This document shows positions 1-10,569 of a stretch of 64,000 nucleotides of DNA, in pieces. The position numbers were made by a program, and so were the translations under genes. This stretch comes from Sphaerotilus mobilis (GTDB lineage: Bacteria; Pseudomonadota; Gammaproteobacteria; Burkholderiales; Burkholderiaceae_C). How positions within the stretch are numbered: the stretch's first letter is position 1; each line of letters begins with the position of its first letter. The stretch is from the NCBI RefSeq assembly GCF_004216565.1, contig NZ_SGWV01000008.1, positions 124,001 to 188,000 on the forward strand, read 5' to 3'. The notes beneath the pieces were generated by a model, which saw only the letters and a program-made list of their open reading frames with translations, ran no database searches and had not been told where the DNA came from.

Positions 1-263
1 GCGGCCCAGTCGGCCATCGCTTCGGCCGGCGTGCCGCGCAGCGGGTAGGGCTCGACCTGGGCATAGGCCCGCTGCGGGTGGTCCGGGTAGAGGCTCGCTT
101 GGCTGCTGACGCTGTTGGGTGTGGTCGACGGCGGCTTCAGGCGCCCGTCGCGCACGCCCAGATCGCTCGGCGGCCGGCCGCTGAAGGCACCGAGGCGTGC
201 GGCCACCAGCACCACGCCCGACAAGGCGAGGGCGATCAGGATCAGGCGCAGCAGCAGGGCCAT
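1..263 (-). CDS. DUF1499 family protein (3' end outside window)
   Basis: Reading leftwards from an ATG at 263, the frame stays open to the window edge, giving the first 87 residues. A hydrophobic N-terminal segment (about residues 3-22) looks like a membrane anchor or signal. It is followed by a stretch with the DUF1499 pattern, D-G-R-L-K-P-P then T-P-N-S-V-S-S-Q-A. DUF1499 proteins are small envelope-associated proteins of unknown biochemical role. The start lies 15 nt after the stop of the upstream HerA-like ATPase gene on the same strand, so the two are probably co-transcribed. The family call rests on the short conserved motif only. Confidence 0.7.
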   Translation of the reverse strand, partial: MALLLRLILIALALSGVVLVAARLGAFSGRPPSDLGVRDGRLKPPSTTPNSVSSQASLYPDHPQRAYAQVEPYPLRGTPAEAMADWA

Positions 264-278
264 CACGTGCGTTGGCGC

Positions 279-1859
<1,581 letters not shown>

Positions 1860-2004
1860 GGTTGGGTCTCCGGGGGTGAGGCTCAGGGCCAAAAGTAGAA
1901 TGGCAGTCTATCGAAGAAACCCGGGGCACCGGCTCTGAGAGGGAGCGGTCCCGCCAGCCGTTTTCCTCTGCCGTGGCCCATCCGACGACGCATCAGGAGC
2001 ATCC
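1860..2004. promoter_or_regulatory. Divergent promoter region yjgR / yebC
   Basis: 145 bp between the diverging yjgR and yebC starts. On the plus strand TAGAAT at 1896-1901 matches the -10 type seen repeatedly in this window and would give yebC a leader of about 95 nt. No convincing -35 was found. yebC has a clear Shine-Dalgarno AGGAG at 1995-1999. Confidence 0.45.
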
Positions 2005-2730
2005 ATGGCCGGTCATTCCAAGTGGGCCAACATCCAGCATCGCAAAGGCCGCCAGGACGAAAAGCGCGGCAAGGTCTGGACCCGCGTGATCCGCGAGATC
2101 ATGGTCGCTGCCCGCCAGGGTGGTGGCGACATCACCGCCAACCCGCGCCTGCGGCTGGCGGTCGAGAAGGCCAAGGCGGCCAACATGCCGGCCGACACGG
2201 TCAAGCGCAACATCGACAAGGCCACCGGCTCGCTCGAAGGTGTCACCTACGAGGAGATCCGCTACGAGGGCTACGGCATCGGCGGCGCGGCCATCATCGT
2301 CGACACCATGACCGACAACCGCGTGCGCACCGTCGCCGAGGTCCGGCATGCCTTCAGCAAGTACGGCGGCAACCTGGGCACCGAAGGCTCGGTGGCCTTC
2401 CAGTTCAAGCACTGCGGCCAGCTGGTCTTCGCGCCGGGCACGTCCGAGGATCAGGTCATGGAGATCGCCCTCGAAGCCGGCGCCGATGACGTGATCCGCG
2501 ACGACGACGGTGCCATCGAGGTGCTGACCCCGCCCGCCGCGTTTGAAGCGGTCAAGAACGCGCTCGAAGCCGCTGGCCTCCAGGCCGAGATCGCCGAGGT
2601 CACCTGGCGCGCTGAGAACAGCATCCCGCTGACCGGTGACGACGCCGCGCGCATGCAGAAGCTGCTCGATGTCATCGAGGACCTTGACGACGTGCAGGAC
2701 GTCTTTCACAACGCCGAGATCGACGCTTGA
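2005..2730 (+). CDS. yebC: YebC/PmpR family protein
   Basis: 241 residues starting with the family signature [14 protein letters not shown]. It has the usual three-domain YebC length and ends in an acidic tail. The family was long described as DNA-binding regulators; recent work on relatives assigns roles at ribosomes translating difficult proline-rich stretches. A good Shine-Dalgarno AGGAG lies five bases before the ATG. It is the first gene of the collinear yebC-purD-hemF-nadD-rsfS-rlmH-maf-rng block. Confidence 0.95.
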   Translation: MAGHSKWANIQHRKGRQDEKRGKVWTRVIREIMVAARQGGGDITANPRLRLAVEKAKAANMPADTVKRNIDKATGSLEGVTYEEIRYEGYGIGGAAIIVDTMTDNRVRTVAEVRHAFSKYGGNLGTEGSVAFQFKHCGQLVFAPGTSEDQVMEIALEAGADDVIRDDDGAIEVLTPPAAFEAVKNALEAAGLQAEIAEVTWRAENSIPLTGDDAARMQKLLDVIEDLDDVQDVFHNAEIDA

Positions 2731-2795
2731 GCGTCGTCCACGTTCCCAGCACATCCGGCCCCGCCGTTCCTCCCATTTCCCACACACGCTCCCCC

Positions 2796-4076
2796 ATGAA
2801 AGTCCTGGTGATCGGTTCCGGCGGCCGCGAGCACGCCCTGGCCTGGAAGCTCGCGGCGTCGCCGCGGGTGCAGAAGGTCTATGTCGCGCCCGGCAATGGC
2901 GGCACCGCGCTCAGTCCGGCGCTGTCCAGCGTCGCGCTGAGCGACGTCAACGCGCTGGCCGACTTCGCGCAGGCCGAGAAGATTGGCCTGACCGTGGTGG
3001 GCCCCGAGGCGCCGCTGTCGCAGGGCGTGGTCGACGAGTTCCGCCGACGCGGCCTGCGCATCTTCGGCCCGACCCAGGCGGCCGCGCAGCTGGAGAGCTC
3101 CAAGGCTTTTGCCAAGGCCTTCATGAAGCGCCACGCCATCCCGACGGCGGCGTACGACACCTTCACCGACGCGGCGGCGGCGCACGCCTATGTCGATCAG
3201 ATGGGCGCGCCCATCGTCATCAAGGCCGACGGCCTGGCCGCCGGCAAGGGTGTGGTCGTGGCGATGACGCTGGCCGAGGCGCATGAGGCGGTCGACTGGA
3301 TGCTGGTCGACAACACCCTGGGCGTGTTACACAACAGTGGCGGCGCACGGGTTGTCATCGAAGAGTTTCTGCAGGGCGAGGAAGCCAGTTTCATCGTGCT
3401 GTGCGACGGCCGCAACGTGCTGCCGCTGGCGACCAGCCAGGACCACAAGCGCATCGGCGACGGCGACACCGGCCCGAACACCGGTGGCATGGGCGCCTAC
3501 TCGCCCGCCCCGGTGGTCACGCCCAACATCCACAACCGGGTGATGCACGAGATCATTGGCCCGACCATCGCCGGCATGGCCCGCGACGGCGTGCCCTTCA
3601 CCGGCTTCCTCTACGCCGGCCTGATGATCGACGCGCAGGGCCAGGTCAAGACGCTCGAGTTCAACACCCGCATGGGCGACCCCGAGACCCAGCCCATCCT
3701 GATGCGACTGAAGAGCGACCTGCTGGAGGTGCTGCTGCACGCCACCGACGGCACGCTCGACACCGTCCAGCTCGACTGGGACCGGCGCGTCGCGCTCGGT
3801 GTGGTGCTCGCCGCCGGTGGCTACCCGAACGCGCCGCGCAAGGGTGACGTCGTGCGCGGCCTGCCCGCCGAGGCCGAGGACTGCATGGTCTTCCACGCTG
3901 GCACGACCCTGGACGCGCAAGGCCAGGTCGTCACCAGCGGCGGGCGCGTGCTGTGCGTCACCGGACTGGGCGACTCGGTCAAGACCGCCCAGCGCGCCTA
4001 CCAGGGCCTGCAGGGCATCCACTTCGACGGCATGCAGTTCCGCCGTGACATCGGCCACCGCGCCATCAAGCGCTGA
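2796..4076 (+). CDS. purD: Phosphoribosylamine--glycine ligase
   Basis: 426 residues. PurD joins glycine to 5-phosphoribosylamine with ATP, the second step of de novo purine synthesis. The N-terminus reads M-K-V-L-V-I-G-S-G-G-R-E-H-A-L, the standard PurD opening. The ATP-grasp region follows, with K-A-D-G-L-A-A-G-K-G and the metal-binding F-N-T-R-M-G-D-P-E-T-Q. An in-frame ATG overlapping the yebC stop would add 23 residues unlike PurD, so the ATG at 2796 is chosen although it lacks an obvious Shine-Dalgarno. purL, another gene of the pathway, lies 50 kb downstream. Confidence 0.96.
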   Translation: MKVLVIGSGGREHALAWKLAASPRVQKVYVAPGNGGTALSPALSSVALSDVNALADFAQAEKIGLTVVGPEAPLSQGVVDEFRRRGLRIFGPTQAAAQLESSKAFAKAFMKRHAIPTAAYDTFTDAAAAHAYVDQMGAPIVIKADGLAAGKGVVVAMTLAEAHEAVDWMLVDNTLGVLHNSGGARVVIEEFLQGEEASFIVLCDGRNVLPLATSQDHKRIGDGDTGPNTGGMGAYSPAPVVTPNIHNRVMHEIIGPTIAGMARDGVPFTGFLYAGLMIDAQGQVKTLEFNTRMGDPETQPILMRLKSDLLEVLLHATDGTLDTVQLDWDRRVALGVVLAAGGYPNAPRKGDVVRGLPAEAEDCMVFHAGTTLDAQGQVVTSGGRVLCVTGLGDSVKTAQRAYQGLQGIHFDGMQFRRDIGHRAIKR

Positions 4077-4091
4077 ACCGGGAGGCTCTCC

Positions 4092-5039
4092 ATGGCAGAC
4101 ACCGCGCTGAGCAACGACACCGTCCGTGCCTACCTGCTGGGGCTGCAGGAACACATCTGCAGCACCTTGCAGGCGCAGGACGGCCATGCCTTCATCTCCG
4201 ACGCCTGGGAGCGCCCGCCCGGCGGCAAGCTCGAAGGCAAGGGCATCACCCGCCTGGTCGAGGGCGGCGAGCTGCTCGAACGCGGCGGCTGTGCCTTCTC
4301 GCAGGTGCGCGGCACGGCCTTGCCGCCATCGGCCACGCAGCACCGGCCCGAGCTGGCCGGCGCGCCTTTCGAGGCGATGGGCGTGTCGCTGGTCTTCCAC
4401 CCGCGCAACCCGCATGTGCCGACCGTGCACATGAACGTGCGCATGCTGTCGGCCACGCCGAGCCAGGGCCCGAACGCGGGCGTGCCGGTGCGCTGGTTCG
4501 GCGGTGGCATGGACCTGACGCCGTATTACGGCGTCGAGGAAGATGCGGTGCACTTCCACCAGGCTTGCCAGGACGCGCTGGCGCCGCACGGCGCGGCGCT
4601 CTATCCGCGCTTCAAGCGCTGGTGCGACGAGTATTTCTTCCTCAAGCACCGCAACGAGCCGCGTGGCATTGGCGGCATCTTCTTCGACGACTTCGCCGAA
4701 CTCGGCCCGGACGGCAGTTTCGCGATGCTGCGCGACGTCGGCGACGCCTTGCTCAAGGGCTGGTTGCCGATCGCCCAGCGTCGCCGCGACACGCCCTATG
4801 GCGAGCGCGAGCGCGACTTCCAGCGCTACCGCCGTGGCCGCTATGTCGAGTTCAACCTGGTCTGGGACCGCGGCACGCTGTTCGGCCTGCAGTCCGGTGG
4901 CCGGACCGAATCCATCCTGATGTCGATGCCGCCGCAGGCCGACTGGCGCTACCAATGGTCGCCCGAGCCCGGCACGGCCGAGGCACGTCTCTACAGCGAC
5001 TTCCTGCGTCCGCGCGACTGGCTCGGTGTGGGTGAGTGA
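4092..5039 (+). CDS. hemF: Oxygen-dependent coproporphyrinogen III oxidase
   Basis: 315 residues. HemF decarboxylates the two propionates of coproporphyrinogen III to give protoporphyrinogen IX, using O2, in the cytoplasm. The diagnostic [12 protein letters not shown] motif is present near residue 137, followed by H-F-H. The C-terminal [14 protein letters not shown] motif is intact. GGGAGG six bases before the ATG gives a strong start. It lies 15 nt after purD, and its stop is one base before nadD. Presence of HemF implies growth with oxygen. Confidence 0.97.
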   Translation: MADTALSNDTVRAYLLGLQEHICSTLQAQDGHAFISDAWERPPGGKLEGKGITRLVEGGELLERGGCAFSQVRGTALPPSATQHRPELAGAPFEAMGVSLVFHPRNPHVPTVHMNVRMLSATPSQGPNAGVPVRWFGGGMDLTPYYGVEEDAVHFHQACQDALAPHGAALYPRFKRWCDEYFFLKHRNEPRGIGGIFFDDFAELGPDGSFAMLRDVGDALLKGWLPIAQRRRDTPYGERERDFQRYRRGRYVEFNLVWDRGTLFGLQSGGRTESILMSMPPQADWRYQWSPEPGTAEARLYSDFLRPRDWLGVGE

Positions 5040-5040
5040 G

Positions 5041-5769
5041 ATGACAGCGCCGATGCCGGCCCGTCCGGGGCGACGCATCGGCTTGTTCGGTGGCAGCTTC
5101 GATCCGGTCCATCAGGGCCATCTGGCGCTGGCCCAGGCCGCGATGGGCCAACTGGGGCTGACGGAACTGCGCTGGGTGGTCGCCGGCCAGCCTTGGCAGA
5201 AGGCCGACCGGCAACTGGCTCCGGCCGCAGACCGAATGGCCATGGTCGAGGCGGCCATCGGCAGCGCGCCCGGCCAGCGTCTCGAACGCATCGAGGTCGA
5301 CCGCGAGGGGCCGAGCTACACGATCGACACGGTGCGCGCCCTGCAGGCCGCCGAGCCGATCGATACCGACTGGTGGCTGCTGATCGGACAGGACCAGCAT
5401 GCCAACTTCTGCAGCTGGCGCGACTGGCGCGAGCTGCTCGCTCGCGTGGGCCTGGCAGTGGCCGCCCGCGACGGTGTGGCGCCGCAGCCGTCGGGCGAGC
5501 TGGCCACGGTGCCGCATCGCTGGCAGGTCCTGCCGATGTCGCCACATCCGGCCAGCGCGACCGCCATCCGCAGCCGGCTCGCGGCGGGCGAGTCCGCGCA
5601 GCTTCTCGCACCCGCGTGGCTCTCGCCTGCGGTGGCCGATCTCATCGGGCGTCGGGGGCTGTACCATCCCGTCCCCGCGCAGCCTGTGGACAGGCCCGCA
5701 ACGCCCGACGCCGGGCCCGTCACCGCCACGGACCGCGCGTCATCCGGCGTCCCCCAACAGCGTCCCTGA
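5041..5769 (+). CDS. nadD: Nicotinate-nucleotide adenylyltransferase
   Basis: 242 residues. NadD adenylates nicotinate mononucleotide in NAD synthesis. The nucleotidyl-transferase motif G-L-F-G-G-S-F-D-P-V-H-Q-G-H is near the N-terminus, and A-T-A-I-R-S replaces the usual S-S-T-x-I-R motif near residue 180. The ATG at 5041 follows the hemF stop by one base. GTG codons at 5026 and 5032 inside hemF are possible alternatives, but the ATG leaves only a short lead before the core. The last ~40 residues are Pro/Ala/Thr-rich and not part of the fold. nadC, the preceding pathway step, is at 62.6-63.4 kb. Confidence 0.93.
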   Translation: MTAPMPARPGRRIGLFGGSFDPVHQGHLALAQAAMGQLGLTELRWVVAGQPWQKADRQLAPAADRMAMVEAAIGSAPGQRLERIEVDREGPSYTIDTVRALQAAEPIDTDWWLLIGQDQHANFCSWRDWRELLARVGLAVAARDGVAPQPSGELATVPHRWQVLPMSPHPASATAIRSRLAAGESAQLLAPAWLSPAVADLIGRRGLYHPVPAQPVDRPATPDAGPVTATDRASSGVPQQRP

Positions 5770-5794
5770 CAAGCGCGCACCAAACACCACCCGC

Positions 5795-6751
5795 ATGGAC
5801 ATCCGCAAGCTGCAACGTGCCATCGTCGACGGTCTCGAAGACGTCAAGGCGCAGGACATCGTCGTCTACAACACCGAACACCTCTCGCCCCTGTTCGAGC
5901 GCGTGGTCATCGCCTCGGGCACGAGCAACCGCCAGACCAACGCGCTGGCCGCGAGCGTGCGCGACGCGGTCCGCAGTGCGGGTGGCCAGATCCTCAGCAC
6001 CGAAGGTGGCGACAACGGCGAATGGATCATCGTGGACTGCGGCGCGGCCGTCGTGCACGTCATGCAACCCGCGATTCGCCAGTACTACCACCTCGAAGAG
6101 ATCTGGGGCGGCAAGCAGGTCCGCATCAAGCTCGGCGCCGCCAAGGGCGGACTGGTCAAGGCCAGCGAGCCGATCGAGGAAGAGGACGAGACGCCGCCCC
6201 CCGCGCCCAAGCGCCGCAGCCCTCGCATCGCCCGTGAGGATCACCTGACCGAAGCCGACAACGCGGTGCGCGCCTCGCAAACCCGCGTCGACGACGACGA
6301 GGACGAGCTGACCCTGCGTGGCGCCGCCCGCCCGGCCCGCAAGACCTCCAAGACCGCCGCGCGCAAGCCGGCCTCCAAGACCGCTCCGAACGCCGGCAAG
6401 GCCGACGCCCCGGGCACGGCGGTCGGCCGCAAGGCAGTGGCCCGCAAGACCACCGGCCGGCGCGCGCCGACGAATGTGCAGTCGCTGGTCGTGCTGCCCG
6501 AGGGCAAGGTCCTCAAGCGCAAGACGCCGACGGCCACGGTCCAGGCCGCCACGCAGACCACCGCCCGCAAGGCGGCAGCCCGCAAGGCCGCTCCGGCTGC
6601 AGCGCCCGCACCGGCGCCGGCTCGCAAGGCACCGGCCAAGAAGGCCGCTGCGAAGACGGTCGCCGCCAAGCCCGCTGCCAAGGCACCGGCCAAAGCACCG
6701 GCCAAAGCACCGGCCAAGAAGGCGGCTCCGGCCCGCAAGCGCAGCAGCTGA
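5795..6751 (+). CDS. rsfS: Ribosomal silencing factor RsfS with long basic C-terminal tail
   Basis: 318 residues, against about 105-120 for a typical RsfS. Residues 1 to ~118 are a normal RsfS domain (opening M-D-I-R-K-L-Q; N-G-E-W-I-I-V-D-C-G; L-E-E-I-W-G). This domain binds L14 on the 50S subunit and blocks 30S joining during starvation. After an acidic E-E-E-D-E patch come ~190 residues of Lys/Ala/Pro-rich low complexity with K-A-P-A-K repeats, like the histone H1/AlgP-type tails of some bacterial proteins. Such a tail could bind RNA or DNA; that is inference. The gene sits between nadD and rlmH, its standard neighbours. Upstream ORF sequence in the same frame belongs to the nadD shadow, so the ATG at 5795 is used. 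Confidence 0.93.
   Translation: MDIRKLQRAIVDGLEDVKAQDIVVYNTEHLSPLFERVVIASGTSNRQTNALAASVRDAVRSAGGQILSTEGGDNGEWIIVDCGAAVVHVMQPAIRQYYHLEEIWGGKQVRIKLGAAKGGLVKASEPIEEEDETPPPAPKRRSPRIAREDHLTEADNAVRASQTRVDDDEDELTLRGAARPARKTSKTAARKPASKTAPNAGKADAPGTAVGRKAVARKTTGRRAPTNVQSLVVLPEGKVLKRKTPTATVQAATQTTARKAAARKAAPAAAPAPAPARKAPAKKAAAKTVAAKPAAKAPAKAPAKAPAKKAAPARKRSS
6683..6718 (+). repeat. 12-bp tandem repeat, three units, in rsfS tail
   Basis: The unit gcaccggccaaa occurs at 6683-6694 and 6695-6706, and again at 6707-6718 with one change in the last base. Each unit encodes A-P-A-K, so gain or loss of a unit changes tail length without shifting frame. Slippage during replication could make this length vary between strains. 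Confidence 0.85.
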
Positions 6752-6757
6752 TCGCAC

Positions 6758-6778
6758 CGGGCGCATCCGCTGCGCCCG
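6758..6778 (+). other. Intercistronic hairpin between rsfS and rlmH
   Basis: CGGGCGCA (6758-6765) and TGCGCCCG (6771-6778) form a perfect 8-bp stem with a 5-nt loop in the 48-nt gap between rsfS and rlmH. No T-run follows, so it is more likely an mRNA processing or stability element than a full terminator. Confidence 0.5.
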
Positions 6779-6799
6779 AGCGCCTGAACCCGTCCCTGC

Positions 6800-7270
6800 G
6801 TGAAGCTCCTGCTCGTCGCCGTCGGCCAGCGCCTGCCCGGCTGGGCCGATGAGGCCTATGCCGACTACGCCAAGCGCTTCCCGCCCGAACTGCGGCTGGA
6901 ACTGAAGGCGGTCAAGACCGAATCGCGCCAGAGCGGCAAGCCGGTCGATGCGCTGATGGCCGCCGAAGCCCAGCGCATCGAGGCCGCCATTCCGCGCGGC
7001 GCGCGCCGCATCGTGCTCGACGAGCGCGGCACCCGTGTCACCACCGTGCAGCTGGCCGAGCGCCTCAAGGCCTGGCAGATGGACGGCCGCGACGCCGCCT
7101 TGCTGGTCGGTGGCCCCGATGGCCTCGACCCCGCCTTGCGCGCCAGTGCCGACGAGAGCCTGCGCCTGTCTGACCTGACCCTGCCGCACGCCTTCGTGCG
7201 CGTCATGCTGGCCGAGGCGCTCTACCGCGCCTGGACGCTGTCGATCGGCCATCCCTACCACCGCGAATGA
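6800..7270 (+). CDS. rlmH: 23S rRNA pseudouridine-1915 N3-methyltransferase RlmH
   Basis: 156 residues, the standard length for RlmH, a SPOUT methyltransferase that modifies pseudouridine 1915 of 23S rRNA on the 70S ribosome. It has the SAM-binding G-G-P-D-G-L loop near residue 110 and the invariant C-terminus H-P-Y-H-R-E. The start is GTG: the protein then begins M-K-L-L-L-V-A-V-G, as in the family, and no ATG is available nearby. It lies directly before maf, the usual order. Confidence 0.96.
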   Translation: MKLLLVAVGQRLPGWADEAYADYAKRFPPELRLELKAVKTESRQSGKPVDALMAAEAQRIEAAIPRGARRIVLDERGTRVTTVQLAERLKAWQMDGRDAALLVGGPDGLDPALRASADESLRLSDLTLPHAFVRVMLAEALYRAWTLSIGHPYHRE

Positions 7271-7287
7271 CCTGAGGCCTGACCGCC

Positions 7288-7896
7288 ATGGCACGACCCG
7301 ACTGGCTCTACCTTGCCTCCCAGAGCCCGCGCCGGGCCCAGCTGCTGGACCAGCTTGGCATCGTCCACCGGCCCTTGCTGCCGTCACCGGAAGAGGACGC
7401 CGAGGCGCTTGAAGCCGAGCGCCGGGGCGAGTCGCCAGCGGCCTATGTGCAGCGTGTCACCGCCGCCAAGCTCGATGCCGCGCGGCGCCGCCTGAAGGCG
7501 CTGGGCCTGCCCGCCGCGCCCATCCTGTGCGCCGACACGACCGTGGCGATCGGGCGGCGCATCCTCGCCAAGCCGGTCGACGCCGACCATGCCTGCGCGA
7601 TGCTGGCCGAGCTGGCCGGGCGCGAACACCGCGTGCTGACTGCCGTCGCCGTCGGCACCGCCCGCCGCACCGAGGCCGCGCTGCAGGTTTCGCGGGTGCG
7701 CTTCGAGCCCCTGACGGCGCGCCAGATCCGCGCCTATGCCGATACCGGCGAGCCCATGGGCAAGGCCGGCGCCTACGGCATCCAGGGCCGGGCCGGTGCC
7801 TGGGCCAGCGTCGTGCACGGCAGCCATTCGGGCATCATGGGCCTGCCGCTGCATGAGACCGCCGTGCTGCTGCGCCGCTACGGCTGGCCCCTCTGA
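7288..7896 (+). CDS. maf: Maf/YhdE-type nucleoside triphosphate pyrophosphatase
   Basis: 202 residues. Maf proteins hydrolyse dTTP/UTP and modified nucleotides and were first linked to septum formation. The sequence shows A-S-Q-S-P-R-R near the N-terminus, C-A-D-T-T-V in the middle, and [12 protein letters not shown] near the C-terminus, which is the YhdE-type pattern rather than the YceF type. It is located between rlmH and rng, the canonical order. Confidence 0.93.
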   Translation: MARPDWLYLASQSPRRAQLLDQLGIVHRPLLPSPEEDAEALEAERRGESPAAYVQRVTAAKLDAARRRLKALGLPAAPILCADTTVAIGRRILAKPVDADHACAMLAELAGREHRVLTAVAVGTARRTEAALQVSRVRFEPLTARQIRAYADTGEPMGKAGAYGIQGRAGAWASVVHGSHSGIMGLPLHETAVLLRRYGWPL

Positions 7897-7999
7897 CGTG
7901 ATCCGTCGGCGGCCAGCCGGCCAGCCGATCTGACCCCACGCTGCTGTACCCGACACCGCCGCGCCCTGACACGGCCGGCCCACGAAAGCGCGCTTGAGC

Positions 8000-9484
8000 A
8001 TGCAAGACATCCTGGTGAACTGGTCCCCGCAGGAAACCCGCGTGGCGGTGGTCGAGAACGGCGCGGTGCAGGAGCTGCACCTCGAACGCACGCTCGAACG
8101 TGGACTCGTCGGCAACGTCTACCTCGGCAAGGTCGTGCGTGTGCTGCCCGGCATGCAAAGCGCCTTCATCGACATCGGCCTTGAACGCGCCGCCTTCCTG
8201 CATGTCGCCGACGTGCATGTGGCCGGCCAGCCGCACGGGCGCGGACCGCATGCTGACGCGGCCTCGATGCCGCCGATCGAGAAGCTCGTCTTCGAGGGCC
8301 AGAGCCTGGTCGTGCAGGTCATCAAGGACCCGATCGGCACCAAGGGTGCGCGGCTGTCGACCCAGATCAGCGTGGCCGGCCGGCTGCTGGTCTACCTGCC
8401 GCAGGACGACCACATCGGCATCTCCCAGAAGATCGGCTCGCCCGAACTGCGCGACCAGCTGCGCCAGCGCATGGCGGCGCTGGTCGGCACGCGGGAGGAG
8501 GGCGGTGGCGGCGGCTTCATCCTGCGCACCAATGCCGAGGACGCCGACGACCGCGAACTCGCCGACGACATCGCCTACCTGCGCAAGACCTGGGCGACCA
8601 TGCGCGCCCTGGCGCTCAAAAGCCCTGCCGGCGCGCTGCTGCACGAGGACCTCAACCTGATCCAGCGCGTGCTGCGCGACCTGGTCAATGAGCACACCCA
8701 GTCCATCCGCATCGACTCGGGCATGCAGTTCGAGCTGCTGCGCAGCTTCGGCTCCCAGTACACGCCCAGCGCGGTCGGCCGGCTGCAGCACTACAGGGGC
8801 GAGCGGCCCATCTTCGACCTGTTCAGCATTGACCAGGAGGTCGAGAAGGCCCTGGGTCGGCGTGTCGAGCTGAAGTCCGGTGGCTACCTCGTGATCGACC
8901 AGACCGAGGCCTTGACCACCATCGACGTCAACACCGGCGGCTACGTCGGCGCGCGCAACTTCGACGACACCATCTTCAAGACCAACCTCGAAGCCTCCCA
9001 GGCCATCGCCCGCCAGCTGCGGCTGCGCAACCTGGGCGGCATCATCATCATCGACTTCATCGACATGACCCGCGCCGAGCACCAGGAGCAGGTGCTGGCC
9101 GAACTGCGCAAACAGCTTGCGCGCGACCGCACCAAGACGACGATCAGCGGCTTCACCCAGCTCGGCCTGGTCGAGATGACCCGCAAGCGCACCCGCGAAT
9201 CGCTCGCCCACATGCTGTGCGAACCCTGCCCGACCTGCAGCGGCCGGGGCCAGACCAAGACGGCACGCAGCGTCTGCTACGACATCCTGCGCGAGATCCT
9301 GCGCGAAGCCCGCCAGTTCAACCCCAAGGAATTCCGCGTCATCGCCTGCGCCGCCGTGGTCGAGATGCTGCTCGACGAAGAAAGCCAGCACCTCGCCGGC
9401 CTGAGCGACTTCATCGGCAAGCCGATCTCCCTGCAGACCGAGGCGACGATGAACCCGGAGCAATACGACATCGTGCTGATGTGA
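8000..9484 (+). CDS. rng: Ribonuclease G
   Basis: 494 residues. RNase G is the single-strand endoribonuclease that trims the 5' end of 16S rRNA and degrades some mRNAs. The order is an S1 RNA-binding domain (about residues 35-125), the RNase E/G catalytic core with the metal-binding acidic motifs T-T-I-D-V-N-T-G and I-D-F-I-D-M, then the zinc-link C-E-P-C-P-T-C-S-G-R-G-Q. It lacks the long RNase E tail. A TTG at 7994 is in frame two codons upstream; the ATG at 8000 is preferred, but neither start has a strong Shine-Dalgarno. Confidence 0.95.
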   Translation: MQDILVNWSPQETRVAVVENGAVQELHLERTLERGLVGNVYLGKVVRVLPGMQSAFIDIGLERAAFLHVADVHVAGQPHGRGPHADAASMPPIEKLVFEGQSLVVQVIKDPIGTKGARLSTQISVAGRLLVYLPQDDHIGISQKIGSPELRDQLRQRMAALVGTREEGGGGGFILRTNAEDADDRELADDIAYLRKTWATMRALALKSPAGALLHEDLNLIQRVLRDLVNEHTQSIRIDSGMQFELLRSFGSQYTPSAVGRLQHYRGERPIFDLFSIDQEVEKALGRRVELKSGGYLVIDQTEALTTIDVNTGGYVGARNFDDTIFKTNLEASQAIARQLRLRNLGGIIIIDFIDMTRAEHQEQVLAELRKQLARDRTKTTISGFTQLGLVEMTRKRTRESLAHMLCEPCPTCSGRGQTKTARSVCYDILREILREARQFNPKEFRVIACAAVVEMLLDEESQHLAGLSDFIGKPISLQTEATMNPEQYDIVLM

Positions 9485-10443
9485 GTGGCCGGCCGCAGCG
9501 GGTGGACGGAGACCGGCCACGCGCTCAGAGCGCCTTGCTGGTCGGCTTGGCCGTGTCGCTGGCGTGGCACGCGCTGGTGCTGACCGGGGTTGCCGAGTTC
9601 GGACCGACGCCAAGCCAGCCGCCGCTGAACCAGCCGCCGCCGACACAACCCGCGCGCGAGATCCGTGTGGTCTTGTCCGCCCGCGTGCCAGCACCACCGG
9701 CAGCACCGCCATGGCGGCCAAGCCGGGCACCGACACGTTCAACGGCGGACAGCGCCGAACCCACCGCCGAACCCATCACCGAACCGATCAACGAACCCAT
9801 CACCGACTTGCCACGATGGGTGCCGCAGGACGGGGTGGTGCCCCGTGCAGCCGGCCCGGCGGCATCGCGGGCTGCCCCGCCGCCGCCCACCGCAGAAGCA
9901 TGGGCCTTCGCCAGCAGCTACACCCCGCGCAACGGCAAGGCCTACCGCCACAGCTGGGCCCAGCAGGTGCGCAGCCAGATGGGCACGGCCGTCGAAGGAC
10001 CTGACCAGGGTTCGGTGCGGTTCCGGGTCGAGATCACACCCGACGGCACGCTGGCGCGCCTGGACACCGTCTGGTCCACCTCACCCGTGGCGGAACGCCT
10101 GGCGCGCGACGCCATGGCCGCCATGCCCCGCTGGCCAGCCCCGCCTGGCGGGCGCACGCTGATCTTCGAGCGCACCATCGAGTTCAGCCCCCACGCCCAC
10201 GACGACCCGCCGCGCTACGAACACGACTGCGAACCCCAGGCGCCGCGCTTCGTCAACCGCCACGTCTGGGACGGGCAATCACCCCAGGTTCCAGCGCCGC
10301 TGGCGCCACCCGAGCCCCCGGACCCGGTCGCCCTGGCCGACTGTCTACGCCAGCTGCCACAGAACTCGGTCGACGCCGAAGTCGCACGCGACCGGCGAGC
10401 AATGGAGCGCTGGGGCTGGACGTCGAGCCCCTTGGGGCGATGA
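9481..10443 (+). CDS. TonB-like envelope-spanning protein
   Basis: A protein of about 320 residues, not a recognised named gene. The GTG at 9481 overlaps the rng stop (GTGA); GTG 9502 is an alternative. One hydrophobic segment lies near residues 18-40, then ~110 residues rich in Pro/Ala/Glu/Thr. A domain at about residues 165-245 contains V-R-F-R-V-E-I-T-P-D-G-T and R-L-A-R-D-A-M-A-A-M-P-R-W, resembling the TonB/TolA C-terminal fold. After it come ~80 further residues with two cysteines, which ordinary TonB lacks. A periplasm-spanning energy-transducer-like role is inferred from this layout. No exbB/exbD lies next to it. Confidence 0.6.
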   Translation: MSGRPQRVDGDRPRAQSALLVGLAVSLAWHALVLTGVAEFGPTPSQPPLNQPPPTQPAREIRVVLSARVPAPPAAPPWRPSRAPTRSTADSAEPTAEPITEPINEPITDLPRWVPQDGVVPRAAGPAASRAAPPPPTAEAWAFASSYTPRNGKAYRHSWAQQVRSQMGTAVEGPDQGSVRFRVEITPDGTLARLDTVWSTSPVAERLARDAMAAMPRWPAPPGGRTLIFERTIEFSPHAHDDPPRYEHDCEPQAPRFVNRHVWDGQSPQVPAPLAPPEPPDPVALADCLRQLPQNSVDAEVARDRRAMERWGWTSSPLGR

Positions 10444-10569
10444 AGCCAGGGGCGGATCCAAGTCTGACGTTCAACACCTTGCCCAAGCCATGAACCCGGC
10501 CTTCTCGGTCGGCAGGGCATGCCCGACACATGCAGGCCCGGCGATGTTGCCCGCCTGCGGCCACGCGCT
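10444..10569. other. Convergent intergenic gap, nothing recognised
   Basis: 126 bp between two convergent genes. I found no gene, no hairpin with a T-run and no RNA gene here. Confidence 0.5.
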
